This document shows, one piece after another, positions 36,354-52,184 of a DNA stretch of 64,000 nt. The translations under genes and the position numbers were made by a program. Where the stretch lies: assembly GCF_024713945.1 (NCBI RefSeq), contig NC_134681.1, positions 1,116,001 to 1,180,000 of the forward strand. The letters run 5' to 3'. The notes beneath the pieces are model-generated. The model had not been told where the DNA came from and did not search any database. It saw only the letters and a program-made list of their open reading frames with translations. Source of the DNA: Dermatophagoides farinae (taxonomy: Eukaryota > Arthropoda > Arachnida > Sarcoptiformes > Pyroglyphidae). Within the stretch, counting starts at the first letter, position 1, and every line of letters begins with the position of its first letter.

Positions 36354-37521
36354 TCATTTTTTAGCCAATTGCTTCAATTGTCGTTGCCGACGATGTTCAT
36401 TAAGACGTTGTTCACGACGTTGTCGTCGCATTGTTTCCAATTGTTGATCCGTATCAATCCATAATTCTTCATCTTCATTGGCCATTTCTTCCCAGCTAGT
36501 GATTTTCATGTCCATTTGACTAGGATTTACGGATATATCGATATCATCAAGACTACCAAATTGATTAGTGAATTTTGTTTCATCCAACATAGATGATGAA
36601 TGATTATTATTCATTTGATAAGGATCATTTTGTTGATGTTGATTTTGTTGCATAAAACGAAATTTTCGTTCAATTTTATTAAGCTCATTTTCGTCATTAT
36701 TATGGATATCGGCCATTGGATGATCATGTTTATTCACATAAATCTATCAGGATTTAGGATTTTAATTCCAATGATGATGATGATGATGATGATGATTTTT
36801 TTCAAAAAGAAATTTAATCCAGGAAACAAAGAAAAAAAAGAAACAAAATGAATGGATTAATATAACATTAACATGACTACTTCTATTCGCCAAAGGGATA
36901 GTACCGTTTTAGGTTTTTTAAATTCGGGCACCATATCCTGAAAATAATCGGGCTCTTCTTTTTCATCAATTTCCGTTTGATTCGTTCCAGAATTTTGTGA
37001 TCGATTTTTTGAATAATTTAAATCATAACTATAATTCTGTTGCTGTTGTTTAGCCTTAATTGATGTGAGGCTATAATTGGAATAATTGTATATATCTGTA
37101 GATGAAAAAAAAACAATGAAGAATATTTAAAGAATAATTAGCCAAAATATAAATTCTTCATACCTTGTTCAGTATAACTTTGGACATTTGGAAATTTCGA
37201 ATGCTGTTGTTGTTGATGAAGATGATGATGATCGGATTTATTCAGAATGGAATCATTTGCCATCATCATCGATGATGATGTAGTTTTCGATGATGATATG
37301 GATGTGGCATTATCATTTATCAAAGGCTTATCGACGACAACAAAATCCAATGGATCATATTGTGAATTATTATTTTGAACATGTTGTTGTTGCAATTGCA
37401 ATTGTTGTTGATTTTGTCGACGAAATACAAACAAAATCAAACGTTTAAGACAATTGATCAATAACCATAGTGAATTTTTAAATTGTCTAAATACTACTTT
37501 AATGTATAAAAATAGGGACAT
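36354..37521 (-). CDS. EBAG9: EBAG9/RCAS1 homologue, about 312 aa, three exons
   Basis: Minus-strand exons 37521-37164, 37095-36905 and 36743-36354; phases close (939 nt). The N-terminus is a hydrophobic membrane anchor followed by a basic cluster (LLINCLKRLILFVFRR), as in vertebrate EBAG9. The middle exon holds the conserved EEPDYFQDMVPEFKKPK block, matching the EPDYFKDM.P block of the human protein. The C-terminus has SWEEMANEDEELW followed by an Arg/Gln-rich helix, as in the human Trp/Glu-rich and coiled-coil end. EBAG9 is a Golgi membrane protein that restrains regulated secretion. The insect/mite protein is longer because of Gln, Asn and Ser runs. The second donor (ACG|GTACTA) is weak but keeps the conserved block in frame. 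The ATG at 37521 is chosen by alignment to EBAG9; the frame is also open upstream to 37725. Confidence 0.88.
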
Positions 37522-38361
37522 TTTTTCCCCACTTTTAATCTTCTTCGTTGTGGTTATCGTTTGTTCAGCTACTTTGTTTGGCTGACAAAATTTTTTTTTT
37601 GTTCGAGTTTCGTTTTTGGCAATGAGAAAAATAACAGTTTTGTAATAATTGATTTTCACAAATTTCAATGAAAAAATACTCGTTTTACTCACAATTATTG
37701 TATATTTTGTAAGCCGAAATGGCATGACCAGATGATGATGATGATGATGATGATGACAACAGCCAAAATATTGGTGAGAAAAGTGAATGCACCACCACCA
37801 TCTAGTGGCCGGTGTTGAACTATTTTGAAAAATAATTTTTTTTGGATTTATAAAAAAAAATTTTTTTCAATTTTTAATCAGATAAAAAAGAAAAACAAAA
37901 AAAGGAAAACAATCAATTTTTTTTGTACGTGTATTTAACATAAAATTCTTTGACATTTTTAAATTATCAGTGACAATTGTTGTTGTACAAAATTCGATTT
38001 TAGTGCATTTGTTGCAGAGGGAAATTTTTTTTTTTAATTTTATTGATTATCAAAATAGCCCCATCACCAATCGGAGAATAAAAATATTGTACTTCAATAA
38101 CGAGAATGATGATGATTCAACGATGACTGATGACAATGATGACGATGATGGTGAATGATGAACGAGAAAAATCATAAGAATTTCGATTAAAAAATATCGA
38201 GAGGAAAAAAATCATTTCAATCGTTTTTTTTTGAATAAATATTGTTGGAATAATAATAATAATAATAATGACTTGAAGTTGAACATTAATTTAATATTTT
38301 AGAAAAAAAAATTCTGGAACAGATTCTGGCCACATAATCGATTCACTGTGGATTGGTTCAT
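37522..38361. other. Intergenic between EBAG9 and Pak genes
   Basis: Contains the presumed EBAG9 promoter and 5' UTR, an (ATG)n tract at 37733-37753, and a CTCF-like motif near 37797-37808. (AAT)n at 38252-38270. No other gene seen. Confidence 0.5.
37797..37808 (-). promoter_or_regulatory. CTCF-like motif
   Basis: The minus strand reads CCACTAGATGGT, 11 of 12 positions agreeing with the general CTCF core CCASYAGRKGGC. It sits about 280 bp upstream of the EBAG9 start. One motif of this length can occur by chance. Confidence 0.25.
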
Positions 38362-40420
<2,059 letters not shown>

Positions 40421-43400
40421 GATGATTGTTGTGTGTGGTTTTGTTGATTTATTAATTTTATAAATTCAAATTCAAAAAAAAAATGTGTCAACGAAAAGAA
40501 TAAAAATAAATTCTCCAAACGAGGAGAAGAAAACTGATGAATCACAGACGAATGTTTTTCTTTTTTTTGTCTTGATGAAAATCTTTACTGATGATGATGA
40601 TGAATTATATAATTAGTTAACCTTGAAAAAAAATGAAAAAAAAGAATATAAAAAAATTAAATTCAATCAAAATGAGAACAAACAGGAAAAAAAAATTATG
40701 AAAAATCAGAAAAAAAACAAAACAAACAACAAATATATATATTTGTGCACCACGGTAACTGAATGTTTTTTCTTTTTCTTCTTTTTTCATTGATAAAATA
40801 AGTCCAAAAAAAAAATGAAATGAAATTTTTCATTAACAACAACAATAGCCACGCAAACAACAACAACAAATTGGAATGTTATTATTGTGAACACGAGCAA
40901 TGGCAAAATATATATTCAGAATGAGAAGGAAAAAAAACACTACATGATGATTATGAAATTGGGGAAAAAAAAGGAAATGTTCATTTCCTTCATTTTTTTT
41001 TCAATTTCAACAAAAAAAAAACACTAACACACACACAAACATTTTGGGTTATAGAAAAAAAAAAGACTTTTGGCTCCTTTTATTTCACATACCATTCACA
41101 TTTGATCATTCACAATTGACAATTACAATTCATTTGAACAAATTATTGATCATCATCATCATCATTATTTGTTTGTTTGTACGTTGTTGTTGTTGTTGTT
41201 CAATTATCTTATTGAAATATGATTTTGTCGTTTTTTTTTCATTTTCATTACAATTCATTGAGTGTGTGATTTGATCTAATGATGATCAATATACATATAT
41301 ATATAATGCTGACACACAAAACTTGTACAATATTCATGAACTAAACAGCAGAACCACTACAATATTTAATATTTAAAATTTGAAATTTAAAACCAAAAAT
41401 TGCGTCACAAACACAAAACAATAATGAAATTGATCCAAAGAATCATCATCATCAATCAATCAATCAAACAATTAATTAATAGAAATATTCAAAGTGATAA
41501 TGAACAAAAAAGAAGAAAATTTGATCCATTTTTTTCTTCTTTGGTTTGCTTCACATTGTTTGATGATTTTCAGTTTTTTTTTAGTTTTAATTGTTGAGTT
41601 GTCAGTGTTTATCTCTCACTCTCTCCCACTCTCTCTGTGTGTGTGTGTCAGTGGATTAAATTTTCAAAGACTTGTTATTATTTGTTGTTATTGATATTTG
41701 AATGATTGAAGATAGTAAAAGAGAGAGAGAGGGAGAGAAAAAAAACTGATTTCAATGTATCAAATATCAGTCGATCGATTGATTTGATTATAAATGATAT
41801 ATATGCTGCTGCTGATATGAATATAAACCATCGATTGTATGCAAAAAAAAAAAGATTGGGTGGATTTTTTCTGATGATGATGGTGATGATAAGTTAAAAA
41901 AAAAAGAAAATTTTTTTTTGTCTTCTTTAATGTGTGATAAAAACGTTGTTAAATTTTTTTTTTCTCTTTTTTTTCTTTTTTTTTTTTGATAATAACATGG
42001 TTTGATGTTTGATGTGATATATTTATTTTTCTATATTTGACATTCGATCAGAAAAAAATGAACTTGATTCCCATTTCTGTAGAAATGATTTTTTGAACTT
42101 AAAACATACAAAAAAAATTTTGACAAAAAATGGATGGTTGATGTATATGGGGTATGTGTGCTGTTAATGTTTAAAATTTCATTCATCATCATCATCACAT
42201 ATATAATAATTCAATCAAATCTGTAATATAATGTAATCGAAGATTCTGATGAATATTACCTTAGATCTTTGATTTTTGTATCACAATAAAATAGAAAAAT
42301 TAATCTCAATGATTGTATTTGATTCATCAGATTATCATCGTCATGGTTTCCAAAGAGATTTTTTTTTCTTTGTTGGTTAGCTATTATGGATGATTATTAT
42401 CATCAAATTATTGATGATTGTTACTAAGATGTTGTATTTTTTTTTTTTTTGCTATTTCATCACATTTATCTATGAAGAAAAATTAATAAAAAGTTGATCA
42501 TCGCCGGAAATCTGTGTTAATTAATCGATGCAAAATAATAAACATTTGATGATTCATTCATTTTAATTTGAAACAAGTATTGTTAATCGGAAATGAAAGA
42601 TTTTTTTTTTTTTTTTTGCTGGCAAAAAACAATAAATGCAAAAAAGAAAAATGACCGGCATGTAAATAATGAATGTATGTACAGGTGGTCGAAAATAATA
42701 ATTCAATCAAAAACAATGGTCAGATTCATTTCAATGGCAAAAGATGTCGCTCGATGTATTGTTTTTTATTTTGAAATTTTTTTTTTTTTTTTGAAAATCA
42801 AAATGATTCTGCTTACCATGTTTTTTTTTGTCTAGTATGACTATGTCATAAAGATCTTTTCATCATCATCATCATCATCTAATGAAATTTGAATACATTT
42901 GAACATGTACAATAGAAAAAAAATACCATAATGAAATTAAACACCAAAAAAGAGATATAGAGATGGAGAGATGTAATATATATTCAAAATACCGATCACA
43001 TTAATTTACTGGATTTTTTTTTGTTTCGTTTCGTTTGTTTGATCATTAAATTATAATATATATAAATCTAAATAATGAATAATTGACAACAACAACAACA
43101 GCAGCAGCATCGAAAACAAAACATGACGTCAGTAATGATTGGATTTTTTTTTCTTTGTTTTATTTCGTTGAATACATTGGAAACAACAAATTATATAAAA
43201 CTTTTAAATCTCACTTATTATTATTATAATGCAACATATCGAATGACAATGACGATATATATGAGAAATGAATGTACAAAATAAATTTCAACCACCCACA
43301 ACAACAGCAACAATTTTCACAACACACACACGGTCACAATATTATCGTTGACGACATAGGAAACGACAAATTCGAAATGAAAAAAAAATGCATGGATGGA

Positions 43401-44225
43401 TGGAATTTCTTGTGATAAAAAAAAGTGAAACGAAAAATTCCTAAAAAATTAATTCAAAAAAATTCACACACACACAAACACACACACACACACACAATTG
43501 AAAAGTGATGTCATATGATAAATTATTGTCAAAATTAATCGATGAAAAAAAAGTTATTAGAAATTTGAATATTTAATGATCATTTTTTTTTGCTTCTTAC
43601 CGTTGCTTTTTAATATCAAAAAAATGCAAGGATGTTTGTGTATTGATGTTTTTCTCCTTCTCATTGAAACAATTCAGATCCGGTTTTCAATTTCACCTAT
43701 AATAAGTATATATTATTATTATTATTATTATTAATCGATGTTTTTAACCATTGAGTTAATAATTGATAATTAAGTGATAATGATGATGACGATGATGATG
43801 ATTATGAGATCAGACAATCAGAATGATGATATTATATTAGTGGACATCGACACTATGGAAATTATTAACAACAACAATGACAATAAAAAAAAATAATAAT
43901 AATGAAAGAAAAAACACCGACAGAAAAAAAAAATTATTTGTATAATTAGATGCAATGATTTTTCCTGCTATTCATTCATTCATTCATTGACGAATCACTC
44001 AAATTGCAGAATCATCGTAGAATTCAATTCCAAAATCCAAACACATAGCAGCAGCTGTTTTGTATTGATGATTCTTGAATGTGTGTGTGTGTGTGTGTTT
44101 GGTTTGAAACCAAAACAAATAAAAAATCAAATTAGATGTATGATGAAGGATTCTGAACGGTTGAATGGATAGCAATACACGAATGGTTTTTTATTTCTAA
44201 TGATCATGATGATGATCCAAACTCA

Positions 44226-44258
<33 letters not shown>

Positions 44259-46174
44259 TTACCAGAACACATGTACGGAAAAAAATACATGATTAATAAT
44301 GATGATGATGATGATGATGTGAATGTCTGTCTGCCTGTTTGTGTTTATGTGCGAGGGTGTATATGTGTGATAATATATAATGAGGCAGAAAAAAAAAATA
44401 ATAATAATAATATCTATTCAAAAAATGCTGCCCATGCTGCTGTATGGATGTGTTTCATACACAATTTCATCAATATAAAATACGTGTATATTATTATACA
44501 CTATGACATACAGTAGTATAATATACGGTATATATACAGTTATATTATATTATTAACAACATACAACATGCAACAAAACATTGATGGATGAGGAGAAAAA
44601 AAAACAGAAAGTTTTTAGGGTTTGGCTGTTGTTGTTGTTGTTGTTGTTGTTGATGGTAATAGTGACAGTATATGATGATGATGATTGCTAGCAGTTTTAG
44701 TGGTTGTTTGGCTGGATGGATGGATGGATGGATACAAGTTGATGTTCATCTTGGATACAATTCTTTCATTACAAATGAATTTCTACATATTAAAGTTTTT
44801 TTTACATCAAAAAAAAAAATCTGAAAATTTTGGGCCTTGATACACGAAAAAAATGATTACATTCAATTTCAGTAGTCTGTGTGTGTGTGTGTGTGTGTGT
44901 CTGTCTGTATGTAAATATTTACCGAACTGGTACCGGCATTTTTTTTTTTTTTTTTTTGATTTGCAATATTTTGATTCATTGTGTCAGTCGTGTATGTAAG
45001 CCATGATTAGTCATCACATCATAAATAGTCGACGATGGTAATACCCAGGAAAAAACAAAAACGAAAAAAAAAATTTTTGATATTATACATGCGCAAATGG
45101 AAAAACCAAAAAAACAAAAAACCAAAACAAAAAAAAAAAAAAAAATCTGACCATCTGTCTGAACATCAACACGAATTTTTTTTTTCTTTAATTAGAATAT
45201 ATTCTACCATGAATCCTGCTACTATTTTTGGGAACTATTCTGGAGAATCGAACGTAGCAAAAGAAAAAATTCATCTACAATTCAAAAATGTAATATATTC
45301 GATTGCTACTACTACTACTACTACTTTTATTACCACTACCGTTGACAATCATTTGACAAATTCAAAAAAAAAAAAATATATTTTTACCATCATTTACTCT
45401 GTATTTAATCGATTGTAATATATCCATTGACTGATTGATTTTTTTTGTTTTGTTTTGTTTTTGTTTTGGCTATTCAAGTAAGAATGGCAACAAGCCAATA
45501 CATTGATGATGATTATCACATCGATAATATATCGATGAAAAATGTTGATGATGATGATGAGTGAAATTTATTTTCATAAGTATGTTTTGACTTGTTTTTT
45601 TTCAGTGGAAAAAAAACATGTGCGCGCGCCCAGATATTGCAATTAGGCGTGGCACACGTGTCTGACGAATTGCTTGTGGCTTTTTATATATTTATTTATG
45701 ATTTTTTTCATTAGTTGCTGGTTTTTTTTTCTGGTTTCTGGACAATCGATAGTTGCATCAAATTTCTATTCATTGACTAGAATGAATGATGATTGGGTAG
45801 AAAAAAAAATACCCGAAATAATCATGGGTCATTCCAAAGATGAAATCATCGGTAATCATCATAAATATTAACTGATTAAATAAAGTGAAAACAATTTTCA
45901 ATTCAGTGTGTATTGCCATCAATAGATGGCGATATAGTTGCAATTCAAATTTTTTTTCTACGGATTTTTTTTTCATATTTTGAAAACACGTATAAATCAA
46001 ATTACTTGCATTAGGATTAAAAAGTATAAAAAAATTTTTTTTTTCCCAAAGGTAAATAATTGAATTTGTCCACAAACAAAACTTGAACCAATATCAATCA
46101 ATACAACAACAACAACAACAAAAAATTTCCAGAAGAATAAAAAAAAACACAAAGATCATTTGTTTGAAGTCGAA
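40421..46174. other. Intergenic, low-complexity
   Basis: Upstream of the Pak start, so it may contain Pak 5' UTR exons and promoter; none could be fixed. Holds (CA)n at 43463-43495 and 44229-44252, (ATG)n at 44300-44318, (GGAT)n near 44715-44732, (TG)n at 44879-44900, and a GCGC-containing patch at 45618-45634. No convincing coding exon. Confidence 0.5.
45922..45937. promoter_or_regulatory. GCCATC/GATGGC inverted repeat with CTCF-like core
   Basis: The sequence GCCATCAATAGATGGC lies near here: 6-bp arms around a 4-bp loop. The right half (TCAATAGATGGC) agrees with CCASYAGRKGGC at 10 of 12 positions. Sits in otherwise featureless DNA. Tentative. Confidence 0.2.
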
Positions 46175-46323
46175 CTATTTTTTTTGAACAGTCAATTCAC
46201 GTACAAATGGATGAATTGTTTGTTGGTCGTTTAGTTTGTTTGTGGTTGGATGGCCATACATTTGTATGTGATCTGATATTTTACACTTGACTAATCTTGA
46301 ATCTTCATAACTTTGAACATTTC
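46175..46323 (-). CDS. Possible terminal exon of a small unknown gene
   Basis: After an acceptor-like CACTATTAG on the minus strand, about 49 codons run to a TAG at 46175. The residues are of mixed, non-repetitive composition (for example SRLVKCKISDHIQMYGHP), unlike the Phe/Lys-rich random frames around it. The same frame is open upstream to 46495 without a clear donor, so a first exon around 46390-46495 is possible but not established. I recognise no family. It may be a real short exon or a chance open frame. Confidence 0.25.
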
Positions 46324-46495
46324 TAATAGTGAAAACAAAACAAAACCACAAAAAAAAATAGAAAACGCACGCGCGCCTATTTTTTTCGCTCTTCTTTTCC
46401 TGTAATTCCTGGTAGTTAAGAATTTTCCATTTGCAAAATATCCAGAAGTGTATTACAAAAATATATGAATTTGATGTTATTCCATTCTTGTTCAC

Positions 46496-49371
46496 GTTGT
46501 TGGTTTGTTAGTTATATTCTGATATATGTTTATTATTTGGTCAGAATATTTTCATGCATCCATGAACAAATCAACCTATTCTTTCGTATATTTATCTACT
46601 AGTTCAAAGTTCTAGTTCAGAATTCTGAGTCCTGAAATCCAATTTTTTTTTCTTTTTCTCTCACTTTCTTTTTCTTTGCTCAGATATGTGAAACAAACAA
46701 ACAAACAAAAAGGTCAGAAATGATGTGATGGCCATGGTAGAACTAAAATTCGAATAATTTATGCATGCATACAAGTTGTATAATTGATTTATTCTGAATT
46801 TCCGGTTCGTTTATACGAATAATATATTCATTTTGATGATGACCACATGCTGTGTAGTACGTCTGTCTGTATGTTTAGTAGTGTATGTGCATTGATTCGA
46901 TTTATTTTTTCTTTTTTCATTTTCATTTTTTTTGGAAATTTTCTCAGAAAAACAGGAACAGATAAAAAAAATTCTTTTCATTTTTTTTCATTCTGGAAAA
47001 ATTCTCAATCTATCCATAACTAGCTGGTAAAAAAAAATACCTTTCTAAATAATAATATCAAACATCATCATACGAAACAAAAAAAAGGAAAGAAAAAAAA
47101 ATCGTGCAATGAATTTTAATTGAATCATAGCGGCAGAAAAAAAACCGCATCATCGAAACGGAGAGGAACACCCAACATGAACGAAAAAAAAACCCTTGGA
47201 GAAAAAGAGAAAAACACACACACACACATGCAAGCATGTATCGTCGTCATCGACATTTGACAACAACAACAACAACAAAATTTACATTTTAAATGAACAA
47301 ACACATGTAACGGCAAGCATAGAATTTTGTTCTATCCACGTTCCAGAAAAAAAAGGGAAAAAAAGAATTTTTCCGAACACAGAAACCAGGTTCCAGAAAG
47401 GAAGAGAACCATGATAACAACGACGTTTGGACAACAGCATTGAACAACTGGGAAAAAAAGACAAGTTAAAAAATTTTCAATAAAAAAAAAATTCTTAAAC
47501 CAAGCGAAAAAAAAATGAAATAAAATTAAAGAAACCCTTTCGTCATTTTCAAGTATAGAAACAAGAATAAAAAAAAAATTCCCCAAAGAGACAAAGACAA
47601 AGTAAAGAAAAAATTCGACCAGAATTTGCACGATTTTTTCCACAACAACAACAACAACAACAGCCAATGATTTTTGGTACCAAATTTCAAATGATCAAAT
47701 TCTATACACACACACACACACACACACATAGACACAAACATGAATGCATTCATTCAATGAAATAAAAGTTGAATTCCAACTAGACCAACAGGAAAAAAAA
47801 ATCAACCAAAACAAGAGTGTATTCATTTATAAACAAGATATATATAACAACATAATAATTCAATCCTGGCGGCAATATTATTGAATTATGTTGCTCCACA
47901 CACAACACACAAACTGAATAATTTTTTTTTCTTTTTATCGTTGTTACTGAAATGGCCAGGGTGGCAATTGATATTTCTGATATTCTGTATTCGTGTGTCT
48001 ATATATATATATGAATCTTGTAATGAACAAATGAAAATTGAATGAACAACAACGAAAAAAGAAAGAAATTCTACAATTCTACGATATACATAATATTTTC
48101 TTCATTTTTTTTCTTCGTTGTCGTGATTTTTTTCTCTGACTCTCTCAGTTTGTTTATTTGTCAAGAATTCAATGACAAATGACAATTCATCGATGGATAC
48201 AAATGGAATATGAAATTCATTGAAAATTATCGTTATTTCACCCTTTTCATTGGAAAAAAAACTTTTCATCCATATTGAAATCTCATCATTTGATTTACAG
48301 AAAAAAAAATTCTGTTGGAATGAAAGAAAACTTTTTAAACATTGGTAATAATTTACTAGCCAGAATTCATTTTAATTTGATAATCTCTTATGTAAATCTT
48401 GTTCATTCATTCATTATTCTAAATATTGTACTACATACAATGGCTATTGAAGAAAAAATAGAGAGAGAGAGAAAATTCAACACAAGTTTATTTTTCGCCT
48501 CAATAGACTTTTTTACATGAAATAGAAAAATTCAGATTCTAATTCTTTGGTTATGTATGTATTGTGTATTGCTTGGTGTTTTAGTTTTATATATATGAAT
48601 TCATGTAATATAGAGAGATTGTCGAAATAATTTAATTATATATCATTCTCTTTTGGGCATTCTATTTTTTTTTATATATCATATATATAGCAATAATACA
48701 GAATTGTACCGAATATCCGTAGTATATTTACATATTTTTCAACTGTGTGTGTGTGTGTAATACTACCAATCTTGTAAACAAGCAAAAAAAAAAAAAATAT
48801 TTAAAAATATCGATCAAACAAAATCCGAATGGTAATCAATTCAATTCATCATTTTGTTTGATTGATGATTTATAATCAAATTTTCACTCATCATCATCAT
48901 CATAATGCTCGTATGTAACGCCTTTTTTTCTGTTCATTTAATTTTGTGTTTGGTTGTTTGTTTGTCGTTTGGATTTTTTACATACACACACACACACAAA
49001 TAAACACTTTATGTGAAACTGTAATACATATGTCCCGAGGATGGTAACATGAAATAATCCACTTTTTTTCTACTTCTTTTTCTTCTTCTTTTATGTTTTG
49101 TTCCATTATTATTACACACGTATTACAACTTGTAATCGGATCAAAATGAAAATAAAAAAAAAAAATTTTCCACTGTTGTTATATTGATTAAGATATAACA
49201 CCGATTGTGATGAATTATTATATACCTACAACAAATCTCATTTTTTTTTGTTGTCTACATTTGAAGATTATCTCATTCATGTAAAAACAATACAATACAA
49301 AACAAAAAACAAACAGAAATAAAAAAAAAAAAAACATATGCGATATGAATTTATGAATTGAATGATGCGTC

Positions 49372-49402
<31 letters not shown>

Positions 49403-49912
49403 ATGCAGAATGTCCAATTCAATCAATGCAATTTTTTTTTGCTTTACTTTTTTTTATTATTAAATAAATTAATACAATATATATCCAGCAAAAAAAAAAA
49501 AAAAATGAGAGAATCGTGTGTGTATGTGTGTTTGCTTGAAAGTGGGCGTTTTCGTGTGTTTGTGTCGTTTTAATGTTGCTTTAGATGATGATGATGATGA
49601 TGATGATGATGATAAAAGAATTGTCCATTGGCTCATTTTTTGAATTCCTTTCCTTTCATTTCATTTTTTTTTTTTTTGCTATAGCTGCATTTTTATTCTT
49701 ATGATGATGATATGATTATGGTTTTTGGCTACTATTGCGCATGTGAAAGATGGATATATTTATATTTTTTTTTTCGTCGTTAATATATTGGCCATAAAAA
49801 CATCTCTTTCTTTTGGCTTTATCAATCATCAATTTTTTTTTATAGTGTTACATAATGTGACTAAATGAAGAAGAGAAAAAAAATATGTATATATTCATTT
49901 TCATCATTTTTC
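46496..49912. other. Intergenic, low-complexity
   Basis: Holds (CA)n at 47216-47228 and 47706-47728, AAC repeats at 47261-47278 and 47642-47661, a CTG/TTG tract at 49372-49401, (ATG)n at 49585-49613 and many poly-A/T runs. It lies downstream of the LIM-homeobox stop, so part is probably its 3' UTR. No gene seen. Confidence 0.5.
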
Positions 49913-52042
49913 TTAGTTATTATTATTCGATCCATGGTTGGGCGTTACCGATGTTTGTGGCTGTGGAGATGATGATGATGATGATGATGATGTTGAATTT
50001 GATGATGATTGTTCCAATAATTCTGAATGACATAGATTTGAATTATGATTATTCATTTTAACCTGTAATGATTGACTAGCTGTTGTAATAATTGAATTTC
50101 CATTTGTTATCATTGGTATTGGTAGTGGTGGTGGTAGTGGTGGTGTTGATGTAGATGTTGTCATCTTTGTTGTTGCTGTTGATGTTGAATGGCCCCATAA
50201 TGTAATTTTAGAACCATCAACAGTCGTTGTCGTTGTTGTCGTCGTCGTCGTCGTCGTTGATGATAATGATAATGATGATGATGATGTTGATGAAACACCT
50301 AGAATAAGATCAGCTATTGATCCATGATGACCTGATGATGAAAGTGTATCATTCGATATACCAATCATACCATTTTGACTACTTGTACTACTTGTTGTTG
50401 TAGCTGTACCTGGTGACCATAAACCATTGCCATCGGACCGTATGGACGTTGATTGTTGTGGTTGTTGACCATTCATAAGTAATGATTGTGTTGGACCGGA
50501 TATAGATGAATCAAATGTAGTAACATGTCTTGATAGTGATTGTTGTTCTTGTTGATGTGATGTATTTGCTGTTTGAATCACCGGATGTGAATGATGATGC
50601 TGAGAATGAGATAGTGTAGGAGAAGGAACAGAAGTATGATGATGATGATGATGATGAGAATGAGAATAATGATGTGTAGATGATGTTGATGAAGTGGATT
50701 TATTCATGAATTTTTTTTGTCTTGCACGTGAATTTTGAAACCAAACCTGTGTAACACGTTTGGAAAGACCAGTTAATGTTGCTATTCTTTCAAGATCTTG
50801 ACCATCAGGATTAGAATCTAATTGAAAATTAGCTTGTAATACGGATAATTGATCTTCAGTGAACGTGGTTCGTACACGTTTTGTTTTTGAATTACTATTA
50901 TTATTATTATTATTATTAGAGCTTGATGATGATGATAGACTAGAATTACTATGTATATTTGACGACGACGACGATGACGACGGTGGGGTTGATTGATTGT
51001 GTTGTTGGACATTACCATTTTTATTATTATTATTATTGGTGGTATTTAGATCCAATGATTCCGATGATGTTAATGTAGTCAATGTTTGTTGTTGATGTCT
51101 TTGATGTTGATGTTGATGATGATGATTTGTAGTATTTTTGGGCGTTGTAGCTTCTGTTGTTACAATTATTGAATCATTAATAATCACTGGTCCATTATTA
51201 TTAGTACATTTGTTACTATTATTATCAATCATCAATGTATTGCCATTTATCGATGATGGTGATGATGAATTGATTGATTGTGACTGTTGCTGTTGTGATT
51301 GTTGCTGATGCTGTTGTTGTTGTTGTTGTTGTGAAAGATTGACATTTGATATTGGCTGAGTGGATTGTGTTTCAATTGTAATCAATGATCCACGATGATT
51401 TTGGCGGTGTTGTCGTTGTTGATGTTGATGACGATGATGATGATGATCATCATCATCATTATTATCATCATCCATTTGTGTTTGATTGACTATTGATGAT
51501 GATTCATCTATTAAAATCAGATAAATTTTACATTTTTAAATTTAATTCAATTATAAAAAAAACAGAAAAAAATTTTAATCTACCTTCTTTGATACCAAAA
51601 TGAAGTTTACATACAAGACGATAACCATGTGATGATTGTTGATTGCCCATCGAAATTGTTGTCGATGAATTTGAATTTGGTGGCGATAATAATGATGATG
51701 ATGATGATGATTGTTGTTGTTGTTGTTGTTGTTTTTCCAATGTAAATTTTTCACCCGTTGATAATTGTCTTTGACATAGGTCACATGCAAAACAGGCAAG
51801 ATGATATACAAACATACCGGCACGACGTACCCAATCATTTGCCGAAATAGTACGATCACATTTAGAACATTTTATCATTAATTTACAATAATCATCTTTA
51901 CAATAAATACGACCATTACGTATGTAACAGGAACGTGATTGGCTCAATGATTGGCCACATTGTGAACAGCTAATAATAATAAAATGAAAAAAAAAAAACA
52001 AAACGAAAAGAAAATAAAATTCATGATGATGACCAAAACAGA

Positions 52043-52073
<31 letters not shown>

Positions 52074-52184
52074 AACAACAACCAAAACTTACCAAAGACA
52101 ATGTATATGCCAATTATGATAACCGGAAACAGAGGCAATGATTGGTGATGTTGAAAGTGTTTGATGGCAACCAAAACATATCAT
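49913..52184 (-). CDS. Awh: Arrowhead-type LIM-homeobox transcription factor, core exons
   Basis: Minus-strand exons 52184-52093, 51969-51584 and 51507-49913, phases closing. LIM domain 1 spans the first two exons (CFGC ... WHIHCLCCSQC ... CYI.. YCKDDY). LIM domain 2 follows (CSKCDR ... [19 protein letters not shown]). The homeodomain lies at about 50887-50700, with [10 protein letters not shown] and [13 protein letters not shown]. The sequence [20 protein letters not shown] is distinctive for Drosophila Arrowhead and related to vertebrate Lhx6/Lhx8. It is a nuclear DNA-binding regulator of neuronal or epidermal fate. A Gln run splits the end of LIM2, and long Gln/His/Ser/Asn runs flank the homeodomain. 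An ATG opens the first exon listed, but an AG acceptor immediately precedes it in phase 0, so a 5' exon probably exists (see 56564-58201). Confidence 0.93.

Noticed and set aside
45035-45418. 127-codon plus frame
   Set aside because: Lys-rich from poly-A runs, then Thr run from ACT repeats; no splice or homology support.
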